Of a DNA stretch of 64,000 nucleotides, positions 24,460-33,986 are shown one piece after another. The stretch is from T3Sed10-241 sp036751905. GTDB taxonomy: Bacteria; Bacteroidota; Bacteroidia; Flavobacteriales_D; Cryomorphaceae. The notes beneath the pieces were generated by a model. That model was given only the letters and a program-made list of their open reading frames with translations. It searched no databases and had not been told where the DNA came from. The stretch is taken from positions 1 to 64,000 of the forward strand of contig DAIOTP010000003.1 in assembly GCA_036751905.1 (NCBI GenBank). Reading direction: 5' to 3'. Each line of letters opens with the position of its first letter. Position 1 is the first letter of the stretch. The translations under genes were made by a program, and so were the position numbers.

Positions 24460-26661
24460 TTAATGCGTTTTCACAAACTTTGCGCTGCTGCTGCCCCAGT
24501 CTCCAGCGATGCTCAGCACATACATGCCCTTGGGAAGCATGCGCACATCGAGCTGCATTTGGTGGTGACCTGCCACAGCTGAGAAGTTGATCTCTTCAAC
24601 TGTTTTGCCAGCAATGTCGGCAATCACAATGCGGTTGTTGTTGCTGGCTGTCGCTACGAACCCTACATTCAGTACGTCGCTTGTTGGGTTTGGGTAAAGA
24701 CTCAACCCTTCAATTGCCACTTCATTGGTGCTCAGTGTAAGTCCATGCCAGCGGGCCATCCATTCCTGATAAAATTGGTTGGTGATGCGTGCATCATGAA
24801 TCACCAGCAAATTCTCATCATTGACATTGTTGGCTGAAGCTGACCAATTGTGCGAACCCGTTATCACCAAAGGATCAGAAGTCAAATCAGCATTGTCCAC
24901 AATGGCATACTTGTGGTGCAGCTGGCCCACGTTGTGCTCAAGTACCTGCACAAAGTTGGAAGTAAGGTTATTGAACTCAGAACCTGTTACATTGGGCTGG
25001 TCCAACATTCCGCGCACTGTGATGAAAAAGCTGTTGTTGAGCTCCACCAATTTATCGGCAATGGCGGTTACGGTAAACACAAGCAGGGCGAATTCCGCTG
25101 AAGCGTCCGTGGTGTTGAGTGCATTGATAATACCTCCTGTGGTATTGTCACTGGGTGAAAAATAGAGTTGCACTTCTTTGCCCCCAATGATGAATTCGCG
25201 TGGCGTATTGTTGAACTTGTTTGGGCCGAAGCGCGAAGCACTTTGGTTGGGTTGCATTCCACTGCCTCCCCACATTTCATTGAATTCAATGGTGTACGCT
25301 TTTGCCAACGAACGGTCCTGAATGGTTATAATGTGGTTGAAGTCAGTGTCGAGCTGGTTGGTGGTGAAATTGGTACTTCCTGACAATACACTGGCCTTGT
25401 CCATATCCTCATAGTCGATAACGATAAACTTATTGTGCATTCCTGAACCCGTGCTGTTTTGCCTGAGCAAGATGGGAATATTGGAATTCAAATTGTTCAA
25501 ACCAATGTTGGCATTTCCACCTTCACCAATGAAGCGTACCTGCACCCCATTGAGGTGTGCTTGGTTGAGTGCGCTTACTATTGGGTTGTCGTTGATGTTG
25601 TAAGCCGCTATATCAATGGTATTTTCAGCCATTTGAATGAACTCAATGACTTTATTGCGCAAGTTGGCTTGCTCTGCAAGGTTGTCGAAGGGCTCTGCTA
25701 CATCGTGCACCACACTTCCGTTGAAGTAGGCCTTGATTTCACCTGAACTTGTGGATACTGTGGCAACTGGAATGATAGAACTAAAAGCTGTATCGAGCCC
25801 GGCAACTGAAAACACTCGGGTAAAATATACTTCGCCTGGGTTGAGGCTACTCACGGACAAAGTATGTTCAACCACGGATTCTTCTTGAGTTATGTTGTTG
25901 TCCGTTAATCCTGTGCCATCAATGTTGTCTGTGTAATATATCCCAGATGATGAAGCCACATCCGTGACCCAACTCAAAGTGAAGCCATTCTCAGTCAAAT
26001 CGCTCAAGCTTATGGTTGAGATGATGTTGATGGGGTTAGGGCTTGAAAAATCATCTGCATCACGGGGCAATATTTGGTAACCTCCCTCACCCGAAAATGA
26101 GAATTGGCTTGATACAGCTACCAAATCAACCGGACTCACAGGTATGAGTGTGCCTACCATCGGATTGTCAATGCGCAGATATACCAAACTAGAGGCTCCC
26201 TGGCTGGAAATAGAAAAAGTACTGTTGCCAGTAAAGAATGAACCTCCATCGGCAAATACTACGTCGGTAACCGAAATTAGCAAGGATTCCGTTTGTTCGC
26301 CTATTTCAGACAATGACACCGGTGTAGGCTCAATGGGTACTACGGCGGGGCCATGGTTGGTGAAGGTGAGGCTCAAACCGGACAATTGCATCAGCCCATT
26401 AAAAAAGCTGATTGGCCCTGTAATGGTGAGGCTGTCATGTCGCGACACTGTACTGAAGGTTGGTGAAAATGCTGCAAAAGCACCTGTGTGGTCCTGGAAG
26501 TAGCGAATATTGCCCAATTCAGAGCCATTGGTGACAGTGCCAGTAAGCGTAACCACCGTGCCTTCAGAGAGGGTACGGGCTACCGCAATGTCAGTGACAT
26601 TTTGCGCTACTGCCGTTGCGGCAAATAGGCTTGTAAGAAGAAAAAGGTAAAGATTTTTCAT
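24460..26661 (-). CDS. Secreted phospholipase D-fold protein with OB-like and FN3 domains and T9SS sorting domain
   Basis: 733 residues: signal peptide (TSLFAATAVAQ); an OB-fold-like N-terminal domain (about residues 22-200, VVTLTGTVTNGSELGNIRYF), a type found in secreted nucleases; an FN3 domain (about 215-305, TENGFTLSWVTD); two PLD half-domains with intact HxKx4D motifs (HNKFIVID at residue 408, HHKYAIVD at residue 582, each followed by SGS/TGSHN); and a type A sorting domain (LSLYPNPTSD ... KGMYVLSIAG). PLD-fold enzymes cut phosphodiesters; the OB domain makes extracellular DNA a plausible substrate, which is inference. It follows the TonB receptor by 9 bp in a three-gene leftward run. 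Confidence 0.9.
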   Translation of the reverse strand: MKNLYLFLLTSLFAATAVAQNVTDIAVARTLSEGTVVTLTGTVTNGSELGNIRYFQDHTGAFAAFSPTFSTVSRHDSLTITGPISFFNGLMQLSGLSLTFTNHGPAVVPIEPTPVSLSEIGEQTESLLISVTDVVFADGGSFFTGNSTFSISSQGASSLVYLRIDNPMVGTLIPVSPVDLVAVSSQFSFSGEGGYQILPRDADDFSSPNPINIISTISLSDLTENGFTLSWVTDVASSSGIYYTDNIDGTGLTDNNITQEESVVEHTLSVSSLNPGEVYFTRVFSVAGLDTAFSSIIPVATVSTSSGEIKAYFNGSVVHDVAEPFDNLAEQANLRNKVIEFIQMAENTIDIAAYNINDNPIVSALNQAHLNGVQVRFIGEGGNANIGLNNLNSNIPILLRQNSTGSGMHNKFIVIDYEDMDKASVLSGSTNFTTNQLDTDFNHIITIQDRSLAKAYTIEFNEMWGGSGMQPNQSASRFGPNKFNNTPREFIIGGKEVQLYFSPSDNTTGGIINALNTTDASAEFALLVFTVTAIADKLVELNNSFFITVRGMLDQPNVTGSEFNNLTSNFVQVLEHNVGQLHHKYAIVDNADLTSDPLVITGSHNWSASANNVNDENLLVIHDARITNQFYQEWMARWHGLTLSTNEVAIEGLSLYPNPTSDVLNVGFVATASNNNRIVIADIAGKTVEEINFSAVAGHHQMQLDVRMLPKGMYVLSIAGDWGSSSAKFVKTH

Positions 26662-26670
26662 TGGTATAGT

Positions 26671-29528
26671 TTAGATTTCAAAGGTAACATTGAAGTTGAA
26701 CCTGCGGCCCAGGCCGGGAAAAACACCTGCCGATGCTGCATCAAAGTTTTGGGTGTTGGTGTATCGTGTGAATGTATCGTTGTTTTGGGCATCAGAGATG
26801 AAAAAAACATCAAACAAGTTGAAACAACTTCCGCCCACACGCATGCTGTATTTTTCAAAACGAAAGCGGTAGCTGGCATGCAATTCAAAGAGGGTATAAT
26901 TTGGCATTTTCCATGACTGCCTACCAGCGTTGATACCCGTAGATGATTCCGGCTGAAATTGGCTGTAATTTTCAGAAAAATGAATCATGCGGGTGCGGAT
27001 AAATGAATTCTTCGTGGGCTTGTACTCCAGTGAAGCGCCAATCTGGGTTTGTGCGGCATCACCTACCCTTACGCCTCTGGNNNNNNNNNNAATGTAAGGG
27101 GCTCTCCAGTGGCATCGGTGATTACGAGGTTGCCCTGAATGTACTGGGCTTCTGTTTCGCTGGTCCATATCCAGTTGCCAATGCTAAAGAGGCCTTCCAC
27201 CATCCATTTGTCGGAGAGCTTGTATGCGCCTTCAAATTCAATACCCATGTGGCGGGCATCTATGCTGCGTATGAACACCTCGGTGTCCTCCGTAGGGTCA
27301 CCGTTGACACCTAGATTGGGATAATTTACAAAAACCCTGCGCGCCACGGGTCGGTCACCCCAATAGGTGTAATAAGTGTTCAGATTGGCTGTAAAGCGCT
27401 TTGTGCCGTACTGGGCTCCGAGCTCTACGGCGCGAATTTCCTCATTGAAATATTCCCGGAAGGGGTTCATGTTTTGGTCGATCACATTGCTAAAAATAGG
27501 TGCAATCGACATGATGCCAGTGTTCACAAACACATTGAGCCTTTCGTCAATATCATAGTTGGCACCGAGCTTGGCGGTGTAACCATTTACCCATATCCAT
27601 TCCGTTTCATAGGTGCGCAAGCCGGGGCTGTTGCGGTCGAATACCTCATCGCCGATGACCACTTCATCGCGGTACCCAATATTTATAGTGGTATCGCCCA
27701 CATCAAGTACGCGCGGCCTGAAGAAGTCGCGGCCCCTAAATCCCGTGCGGGCCACAGTAAAGTTGCCGCTTACGCTAAGGGGACCGCTGTTGTACTCTGC
27801 CTGAACGAACGCTCCGCCCCACGTAACCAATGATTCCTGGTTGCGGAACACGCGGTCACCTTGCCGTTTTACCAAATCCCTTGGCGCATTGTTGTCGGAG
27901 TTGTCAACTGTATAGTCGCCACCAATAAATTCGTGAATCAAGCTGTATTGGGCACCTTTGAAGTAGCGCACATCTATACCTGCGGTGAGTACGAGGCCTT
28001 CAGCAAAGTTCCAATTGACCTGCGAAAGGAAACCCGTCCAAAAATGGTCATTGCGGGCAGTGCGCAGGTAGTTTTCGGCTTTGATATCGGTGGGATGAAA
28101 GTTGGTATCCACATTGAGGTAGTCAAATTCTTGATTGAAGGCATTGAACATTTGGTTGTCTCTGAACTCTTGAAAGTCGATGAGGCCATTGTTGGTTTCG
28201 GCGAGTCCCGAACGTGACCTGAGTTGGGTACCCCCACCCCGGCCCCAAGAGGCATATGCCGATGAAGCCACCGAAAGGTTGGGATTGATTTGCCAAAAGT
28301 CACGCAAGGTAAACTGCGGTTTGTGATAAAAATTAACCCGCTCGTGCACAGTGCTGAGCTCTCCACGCCGTGTTATGGAAATCCGATCGGCCACAGCCGG
28401 GAAAGGCGGCGGAGGCGGATTGGAAGCCTCACCTACGAAATCGTAGTTTTCATACTGACCCCAATGCTGGTTGTAATAAATGCCCCTATCGGGAATGCGT
28501 GACAAAATGCTGTCGCTTACACCGGCACGTCGGGCGTGCTCATGGCTGAACTCACCAATTTCGCCTCTAAATACCCGCTGACCATGACGCTGTGGCGCAC
28601 CAAAGCCCGTGAGGCTGATGCGGTGGTTCTTGGTAAGCTTTTCTATTTTGGCATAGTAGAAAAGTCCTTCGGTGAATGTGGCGTCCACAAGTCCATCGCC
28701 TACTTTATACGACCCCGATAAGGTGAAGCCCCAACCATTCGTGAGTTTGCCCGAGTTGTACATGAAAGAGGTACGGGTGAAGTTGCCGCTTCCAAACTCT
28801 TGCCTCACCTTGGTAGATTCCCTATCGTCGACGCCTTTGGTGAGAATATTCAAAGTACCACCAATGGCAGGAAGCACCAACTTAGAAGCGCCGAGACCGC
28901 GCTGCACTTGCACGTTGCCTGTTACAAGGTCGAGCCCAAACCAATTGCTCCAAAACACGCGTCGGTTCTGCATGTCATTCACCGGAATACCATCGATCAT
29001 TACAGCGATGTTTCGCTGGTCGAAGCCACGGATATTGATACGCGCATCGCCGTCACCTCCACCTGTTTGGGTGGCATAAACTCCCGGAGTATGGTTCAGA
29101 ATCATGGGCAGGTCTTGCGAGCCCAGCTCCTCTTCGATCTGCCTAGGCGAAATATTCGAAAATGCAACAGGCGTTTGCCTGTCGCGGGCTATGTCGGCCA
29201 CGATCGAAACTTCTCTTAGTGTAAATGAATTCAAGCGAATTATCCTGTCGAGTATTTCGCCCTCTCTTAAGGATACGTTCACGATGTGTTGCTCAAACCC
29301 AACGAAGGAGTAGGTAAGCGTATAAGAACCTGCTGGCAATTCGAGCAGATACTCACCGTCGTAATTGGTGACTACTCCTTGGCCAGGCCCATACACCACG
29401 GTAGCCCCGGGAAGTGGTTCCTGCGTGAGTCCATCAAGTACCCGACCCTTTACAACCGATTGTCCCATTAAGCAGGATACTCCCCCTACAAGCAGGGAGA
29501 GTATCACTAGAATCTTTCTTAAATACAC
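26671..29528 (-). CDS. TonB-dependent receptor (split by a 10-N gap that breaks the frame)
   Basis: About 950 residues over two frames. N-terminal signal peptide, a carboxypeptidase-regulatory-like domain (VVKGRVLDGLTQEPLPGATV), then the plug (GSQDLPMILNHTPGVYATQ, DARINIRGFDQRNIAVMIDGIPVND) and the 22-strand barrel. The C-terminus after the gap (SYRFRFEKYSMRVGGSCFNLFDVFF ... LGRRFNFNVTFEI) is a normal receptor end. The two parts are in different frames across 27081-27090; the true gap length must be 2 modulo 3, so this is an assembly effect, not a pseudogene. Start is the GTG at 29528. Lying between the secreted PLD protein and a secreted lamin-tail protein, it may import their products; it has no SusD partner. 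Confidence 0.92.
27081..27090. other. Scaffold gap (10 N) inside the TonB receptor gene
   Basis: The coding frames on the two sides do not match across 10 bases; a true length of 2 modulo 3 (for example 8, 11 or 14) would restore one reading frame. Confidence 0.95.
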
Positions 29529-29537
29529 TGGTTTGTG

Positions 29538-30542
29538 TTATTGAACAACAAATTTGTGTGTAAATGTTCCTTCCTGGGCATAGCTGCGGAGCATGTAAAC
29601 GCCTTTCGGCAAATTGCCCGTTGCGATTTCGAATTCCGTGAGTTGTGGAACCACTTCTGCACCCACCAATTTTCCGGAAAGGTCATATATTTCGTAACGT
29701 TCCGTGTTGTGGTTGGCTACAAAACGGAGCGGCTGCCCATTGCTCACCGGATTGGGATAGAGGCGGCCAGGAGTGGATTTGCCATTGCGTACAGTCAGAG
29801 GAAAGCACTCACAGTCATGCCATCCCAGTGATTCCCAGTTGCCAACAATAAAACCTTCAGGACCCATAACAACTGGAGGAATAGAATCCCATTGCAGTCC
29901 TACATTAAATGGTGGCGTTCCGGCAGGCGTATAGCCTATTGTTACGTCAAATTTGCGTATCAAGCTGTGGTCTTTTGTCCAGCCTGTAGAGTTGTTGTTG
30001 ATCCAAGTGTAAGCAGGACCCACATTGTTCCATCCAAATGGTGCGGTAACAGGAGGATTGGCGCCAGCTGGGTCCTCTCCGATGCGGCCGAATACGTCAA
30101 TAGGATAACCAAGACCGCCTTGTGAAATATTGCGCAATACCATGGCGTCATTGCCATTAAAGTACATGGTATTGTTGGTGTTGTAAACAGGATTCGCAAA
30201 ATGATCTGCTTTTGCCTGCAGCTCTGTCCACACAGGCTGTTCTTGCCCTGTAGCTCCCTCTACACGCTTGTCAATTACAATCACCCAAGTGCTGTAAGGC
30301 GCAATGGTCTCATTGGGCAATTCATACCTTTGGTTCGTGGCTGCTGAAGATGAGCCATTTGAGTAGCGCTCAAGCATGTAATTGTTCAGTTGCTTGGGTT
30401 GGGAAGTTGGATTGTAAATTTCGAGTGCTTTGTTGTTGCCCCATCCTTCTACATACTCAGAGATGAACAACTCGATGCATCCCTGACCCATCACAATTCC
30501 TACGGATGCCGCGAAAACGGCGCTAAGTAGCATTTTTTTCAT
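29538..30542 (-). CDS. Secreted lamin-tail-domain protein with T9SS sorting domain
   Basis: 334 residues: signal peptide (MKKMLLSAVFAASVGIVMGQ), a lamin-tail domain (about residues 22-200) marked by IELFISEYVEGWGNNKALEIYN, LNNYMLERYSNG and DVFGRIGEDPAG, and a type A sorting domain (LYPNPVSNGQPLRF ... LPKGVYMLRSYAQ). Lamin-tail domains in bacteria are often joined to secreted nucleases and phosphatases; here the domain stands alone. First gene of the run with the TonB receptor and PLD protein. ATG 30542 is chosen over an in-frame start at 30569 because it begins the signal peptide. Confidence 0.9.
   Translation of the reverse strand: MKKMLLSAVFAASVGIVMGQGCIELFISEYVEGWGNNKALEIYNPTSQPKQLNNYMLERYSNGSSSAATNQRYELPNETIAPYSTWVIVIDKRVEGATGQEQPVWTELQAKADHFANPVYNTNNTMYFNGNDAMVLRNISQGGLGYPIDVFGRIGEDPAGANPPVTAPFGWNNVGPAYTWINNNSTGWTKDHSLIRKFDVTIGYTPAGTPPFNVGLQWDSIPPVVMGPEGFIVGNWESLGWHDCECFPLTVRNGKSTPGRLYPNPVSNGQPLRFVANHNTERYEIYDLSGKLVGAEVVPQLTEFEIATGNLPKGVYMLRSYAQEGTFTHKFVVQ
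29602..29613 (-). repeat. Recurrent word TTTGCCGAAAGG
   Basis: Exact copy in the sorting domain of the lamin-tail gene, reading LPKG on the minus strand; flanked to give GCC-GAAA-GGC. Confidence 0.6.
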
Positions 30543-30566
30543 TTGGTAAATGATTTTAATTTGGAT

Positions 30567-30574
30567 CAAAAGTA
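30567..30574 (-). promoter_or_regulatory. Putative -7 element for the lamin-tail/TonB/PLD run
   Basis: TACTTTTG on the minus strand, 24 bases before the ATG at 30542. The same octamer precedes pdxJ and glmM. No -33 TTG at normal spacing. Confidence 0.4.
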
Positions 30575-30683
30575 GATAATGATCACAAAGTATCGACGTC
30601 CATGCAAGCGCAAAACGGAATTCTTAATTTAAAGATAACACTGGCAGAGATACCCTTAAAAAAACAGCATGCTGAAAAAAAAA

Positions 30684-30711
30684 CACTCCAAGGAAGATTG
30701 CCCTTGGAGTG
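30684..30711 (-). terminator. Intrinsic terminator of the 30749 gene
   Basis: On the minus strand a 10-bp stem (CACTCCAAGG / CCTTGGAGTG) with an 8-base loop is followed by a run of T (A-tract at 30675-30683 on the plus strand). Confidence 0.8.
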
Positions 30712-30748
30712 AAATTCAATTGTGCGATCTAAAACAGACGCATTCCCC

Positions 30749-31216
30749 CTATTTTTCAACCAAAAAGGGCAAATTGTCTGAAAGAATCAATCGGATAGTA
30801 GCATGAATATGCCTGTCAAGTTGAAGGAACTTAGCGGCGTCGGTTGCTGAAGTGGCCTTTTTGAACTGTGCGAAATACTTCCTGTGCAGCTTGGATAAGG
30901 CAGCATCGGCAGCAATGGTGCGGCGTGCCAGATCTTCTGCTTTGGCATCGGTCATGGTGTCATAATTCTCCAGATATTCATTGATGATCTGAAGGCGCTC
31001 CCTGGCTGCAGCGCGGCGCTCATTTTCATAAGCGCGGTATACGTTCCAAAATGCTTCTGACTTGTCGCCCGAAAGCTGCATGGCCTCACGCACAAGGGCT
31101 TCCTTTTCCATACCAAAAGCGGATTGGATCAGTGTAACTTCATCAGAAACGGTTTGTGCGGTGATGCTGTTGCCAATCATCAAAAACGCCGCAAGGATTA
31201 ATGTTAGGTTTTTCAT
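30749..31216 (-). CDS. Small secreted helical protein of unknown function
   Basis: 155 residues. Signal peptide (MKNLTLILAAFLMIGNSITAQ), then an almost fully alpha-helical, charged mature part (EAFWNVYRAYENERRAAARERLQIINEYLENY) ending in a hydrophobic turn (LILSDNLPFLVEK). The shape recalls periplasmic helical-hairpin proteins of the Spy/CpxP type but no LTxxQ motif is seen, so the family is not assigned. Stands alone with its own terminator; ATG 31216 is chosen for the signal peptide over an in-frame start at 31237. Confidence 0.78.
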   Translation of the reverse strand: MKNLTLILAAFLMIGNSITAQTVSDEVTLIQSAFGMEKEALVREAMQLSGDKSEAFWNVYRAYENERRAAARERLQIINEYLENYDTMTDAKAEDLARRTIAADAALSKLHRKYFAQFKKATSATDAAKFLQLDRHIHATIRLILSDNLPFLVEK

Positions 31217-31442
31217 GGTGTTTATTTTAGGCCGCAAAGATCAATAAATCAAGCGAACCTAAATACGAAGTGACAAAAAATGCTGAGCGTCCTTGTTTCA
31301 TTTTTCAATCGCTTGTTGCAACTCTCAAAAACAACGACATTTCATGCTTTTCTATGCGTGCTTCCCTCAGGAAAATTCCCCCTTCTGCATTGGCCCTGCA
31401 TAGCCCAAGACATTTGCATTATCTTAGCCCAAATTTCACGGA

Positions 31443-32180
31443 TTGAGCCAAGGCATTGTCATAATTCCCACATACAACGAAAGTGCAAATATTGAAACGG
31501 TGATTACCAAGGTAATGCATCTTGACAACCATTTTCACATCCTTGTAGTTGACGACAGTTCGCCCGATGGCACCGCAGCCATCGTGGAAGGATTGCGCAA
31601 CAAATGGCCCGGGCGCCTTCATTTGCTTAACCGCGACACAAAAGATGGACTCGGAAGGGCTTACATAGCGGGTTTCAGGTGGTGCCTTGACCATGACTAC
31701 CTTTACATCTTCGAGATGGATGCAGATATGTCGCACAACCCCAATGATTTACCCCGATTGCTGGAACCCTGTGCCGCTGGACGCGCCCACATGAGTATAG
31801 GCTCGCGCTATATGCGTGGTGGCCGTGTAAGCAATTGGCCCATGGGCAGGGTTCTGATCAGTTATTTTGCATCGATGTATGTACGCATCATACTTATGAT
31901 CAATGTAATGGACGCTACAGCTGGCTTCGTGTGCTACCGCCGCGAAGTGCTGGAAAATATTGATCTTGAAAAAATCAAATTCGTGGGCTATGCGTTCCAG
32001 ATTGAAATGAAATACGCCACAGTAAAACAAGGATACACCCTGGAGGAAGTTCCCATTACGTTTATTGACAGACAGTTAGGAACCAGCAAAATGAATATGG
32101 GCATATTTAAAGAAGCCTTCCTGGGAGTGCTTAAAATGCGTTTCAGACACAAAGTAGATTATGCCAAACGTACTGATTAA
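31443..32180 (+). CDS. Polyprenol-phosphate mannosyltransferase-like GT2 enzyme
   Basis: 245 residues of the dolichol-phosphate-mannose synthase type. IVIIPTYNESANIETVI, LVVDDSSPDGTA (first Asp pair), FEMDADMSHNP (DxD metal site near residue 96) and GSRYMRGGRVSNWP are intact. It would move a sugar from a nucleotide donor to a polyprenyl phosphate at the inner face of the membrane; the sugar is not fixed by the sequence. The start is a TTG at 31443. Its last 20 bases overlap pyrC. Confidence 0.9.
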   Translation: MSQGIVIIPTYNESANIETVITKVMHLDNHFHILVVDDSSPDGTAAIVEGLRNKWPGRLHLLNRDTKDGLGRAYIAGFRWCLDHDYLYIFEMDADMSHNPNDLPRLLEPCAAGRAHMSIGSRYMRGGRVSNWPMGRVLISYFASMYVRIILMINVMDATAGFVCYRREVLENIDLEKIKFVGYAFQIEMKYATVKQGYTLEEVPITFIDRQLGTSKMNMGIFKEAFLGVLKMRFRHKVDYAKRTD

Positions 32181-33498
32181 AGGAGCTACCATCATCAATG
32201 AAGGTACCCGAACCACAGCTGACCTTTATATAGAGGGTGAACGCATTTCCAAAATAGGGCATGACCTGCCTGTGCTCCCCCATACAGACATAGTCAATGC
32301 CAAAGGCCTTTACCTACTGCCAGGACTGATCGACGATCAGGTTCACTTCCGCGAGCCAGGCCTTACCCACAAAGCTGACATACGGACTGAAAGCAGGGCC
32401 GCCGTAGCCGGAGGAATCACCAGCTTCATGGAAATGCCAAATACAGTGCCCAATACCTTGACCCAAGAGCTGCTCGAGCAAAAATACCAGCGTGCCTCAG
32501 AGGTGTCGGTGGCCAACTATTCCTTCTTCATGGGTGCAGGCAATGACAACCTCAATGAGGTATACAAAACCGACCCCAGAAATGTATGCGGAGTCAAAGT
32601 ATTCATGGGAAGCTCAACCGGCAACATGCTGGTTGACAATACAACCACGCTCGAAGGCATATTTCGCGAAAGCCCAACGCTGATTGCCACCCACTGTGAA
32701 GATGAGGAGACTATACAGAGCAATACAGCAGCCTTTCGGCAAAAATACGGCGAGCAGGTTCCCATTGCCGCCCATCCCTTGATACGCTCGGCCGAAGCGT
32801 GCTACCGCAGCTCATCCATGGCTGTGGAGCTGGCCGAAAAACATGGTGCGCGCCTCCACATTCTCCATATCAGTACAGCCCGCGAGCTTTCACTTTTTCG
32901 CAATGACATTCCCCTTTCGGCAAAAAAAATTACCGCCGAAGCCTGCATCCACCACCTTTGGTTCACCGACGCTGACTATGAACGCAAGGGCACCTTCATC
33001 AAATGGAACCCCGCTGTAAAGACAGCCCATGACCGCGAGATGATACGGCAAGCAGTCAATGAAAACCGCATTGACGTGATAGCCACCGACCATGCGCCCC
33101 ACACCATCGCCGAAAAAAACCAAAGCTATTTCAAAGCACCCAGCGGAGGCCCACTTGTGCAACACGCATTGCCCGCATTGCTTGAGTTGATGCACCAAGG
33201 GGTATTCAGCCTCGAAACCATCGTGCAGAAAACAAGCCACAGCGTGGCCGACCTGTTCCAAATTCATAAGCGCGGCTACATCCGTGAAGACTACTTTGCT
33301 GACCTCGTTCTGGTTGATCTTGAGCGCTCCATGGAAGTGAAACGCGAAGATGTACTGTACAAGTGCGGTTGGAGCCCTTTCGAGGGTGATACTTTTCGGA
33401 GCAGCGTGGTGGGAACTTTCGTCAATGGACGCATGGTATACAAGGAAGGCAAGGTTTTTGATGAAGTAAAAGGACAGCGCTTACGCTTCGATCGATGA
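32161..33498 (+). CDS. pyrC: Dihydroorotase
   Basis: 445 residues, third step of pyrimidine synthesis. LLPGLIDDQVHFREPGLTHKADI, AVAGGITSFMEMPNT, ATHCEDEETIQ, HILHISTARE and DVIATDHAPHTIAEK are present, giving the later metal and substrate residues. The first His of the DxHxH motif is Gln (DDQVH); I recall the same change in other Bacteroidota dihydroorotases, so activity is probably retained. It overlaps the glycosyltransferase by 20 bp and the DUF4296 gene by 4 bp. Confidence 0.92.
   Translation: MPNVLIKGATIINEGTRTTADLYIEGERISKIGHDLPVLPHTDIVNAKGLYLLPGLIDDQVHFREPGLTHKADIRTESRAAVAGGITSFMEMPNTVPNTLTQELLEQKYQRASEVSVANYSFFMGAGNDNLNEVYKTDPRNVCGVKVFMGSSTGNMLVDNTTTLEGIFRESPTLIATHCEDEETIQSNTAAFRQKYGEQVPIAAHPLIRSAEACYRSSSMAVELAEKHGARLHILHISTARELSLFRNDIPLSAKKITAEACIHHLWFTDADYERKGTFIKWNPAVKTAHDREMIRQAVNENRIDVIATDHAPHTIAEKNQSYFKAPSGGPLVQHALPALLELMHQGVFSLETIVQKTSHSVADLFQIHKRGYIREDYFADLVLVDLERSMEVKREDVLYKCGWSPFEGDTFRSSVVGTFVNGRMVYKEGKVFDEVKGQRLRFDR
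32732..32743 (-). repeat. Recurrent word TTTGCCGAAAGG
   Basis: Exact copy, minus orientation, inside pyrC; the gene reads it on the other strand as AFRQ. Confidence 0.6.
32913..32924 (-). repeat. Recurrent word TTTGCCGAAAGG
   Basis: Second exact copy in pyrC, 181 bases from the first, read in a different frame as PLSAK. Confidence 0.6.
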
Positions 33499-33986
33499 AA
33501 AATAAATACTTATTTCAGGCCTTTGCACTATTGCTGCTTTTGCTTCCAGCATGCGGTGAAAAGGAAGAAAAAAGGCCAGATGACCTGCTCCCGGAACCCA
33601 CCTTCATCAACCTGATGATCGAAGTGCAACTGGCCGAAGGAATAAAGACCCAGTTTATGCACAGCAAAAATGCCCAATACAACCTCGGCGAAGCACTTTA
33701 CAGTGAATTCCTTGAACGGCACGGGGTAAGTCAGGAGGACTTTCTGAATACCTTTAAGTATTACCAAGAGCGACCTCACCTTTTCGAAAAAGTGTACGAG
33801 CAGGTACTTGACAGCCTCAGCACCATGGAAGGCGCCATCAAAAAAGAATTTGCTACATCGACAAAATCAGATACCTCAAGCACACCGAGCTACAGTCCTG
33901 ACATGGCCAATCCACAATCAGCACTCGAGCGGTACGCCATACCATCTGTCAATCAAGCCGACTCCACGCTGAAAAAAGCCCGATAA
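33495..33986 (+). CDS. DUF4296 lipoprotein
   Basis: 163 residues with a lipoprotein signal (LLLLLPAC, lipidated Cys near residue 20) and the DUF4296 core (LLPEPTFINLMIEVQLAEG ... YSEFLERHGVSQEDFLNTFKYYQERP). The family is confined to Bacteroidota as far as I know and has no assigned function. The C-terminal 40 residues are Ser/Thr/Pro-rich and look unstructured. Start overlaps the pyrC stop (ATGA). Its last 34 bases overlap the convergent epimerase gene. Confidence 0.88.
   Translation: MKNKYLFQAFALLLLLLPACGEKEEKRPDDLLPEPTFINLMIEVQLAEGIKTQFMHSKNAQYNLGEALYSEFLERHGVSQEDFLNTFKYYQERPHLFEKVYEQVLDSLSTMEGAIKKEFATSTKSDTSSTPSYSPDMANPQSALERYAIPSVNQADSTLKKAR

Noticed and set aside
26671..29528. TonB receptor as a pseudogene
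   Set aside because: The only frame change coincides with the N run; both sides are intact receptor sequence.
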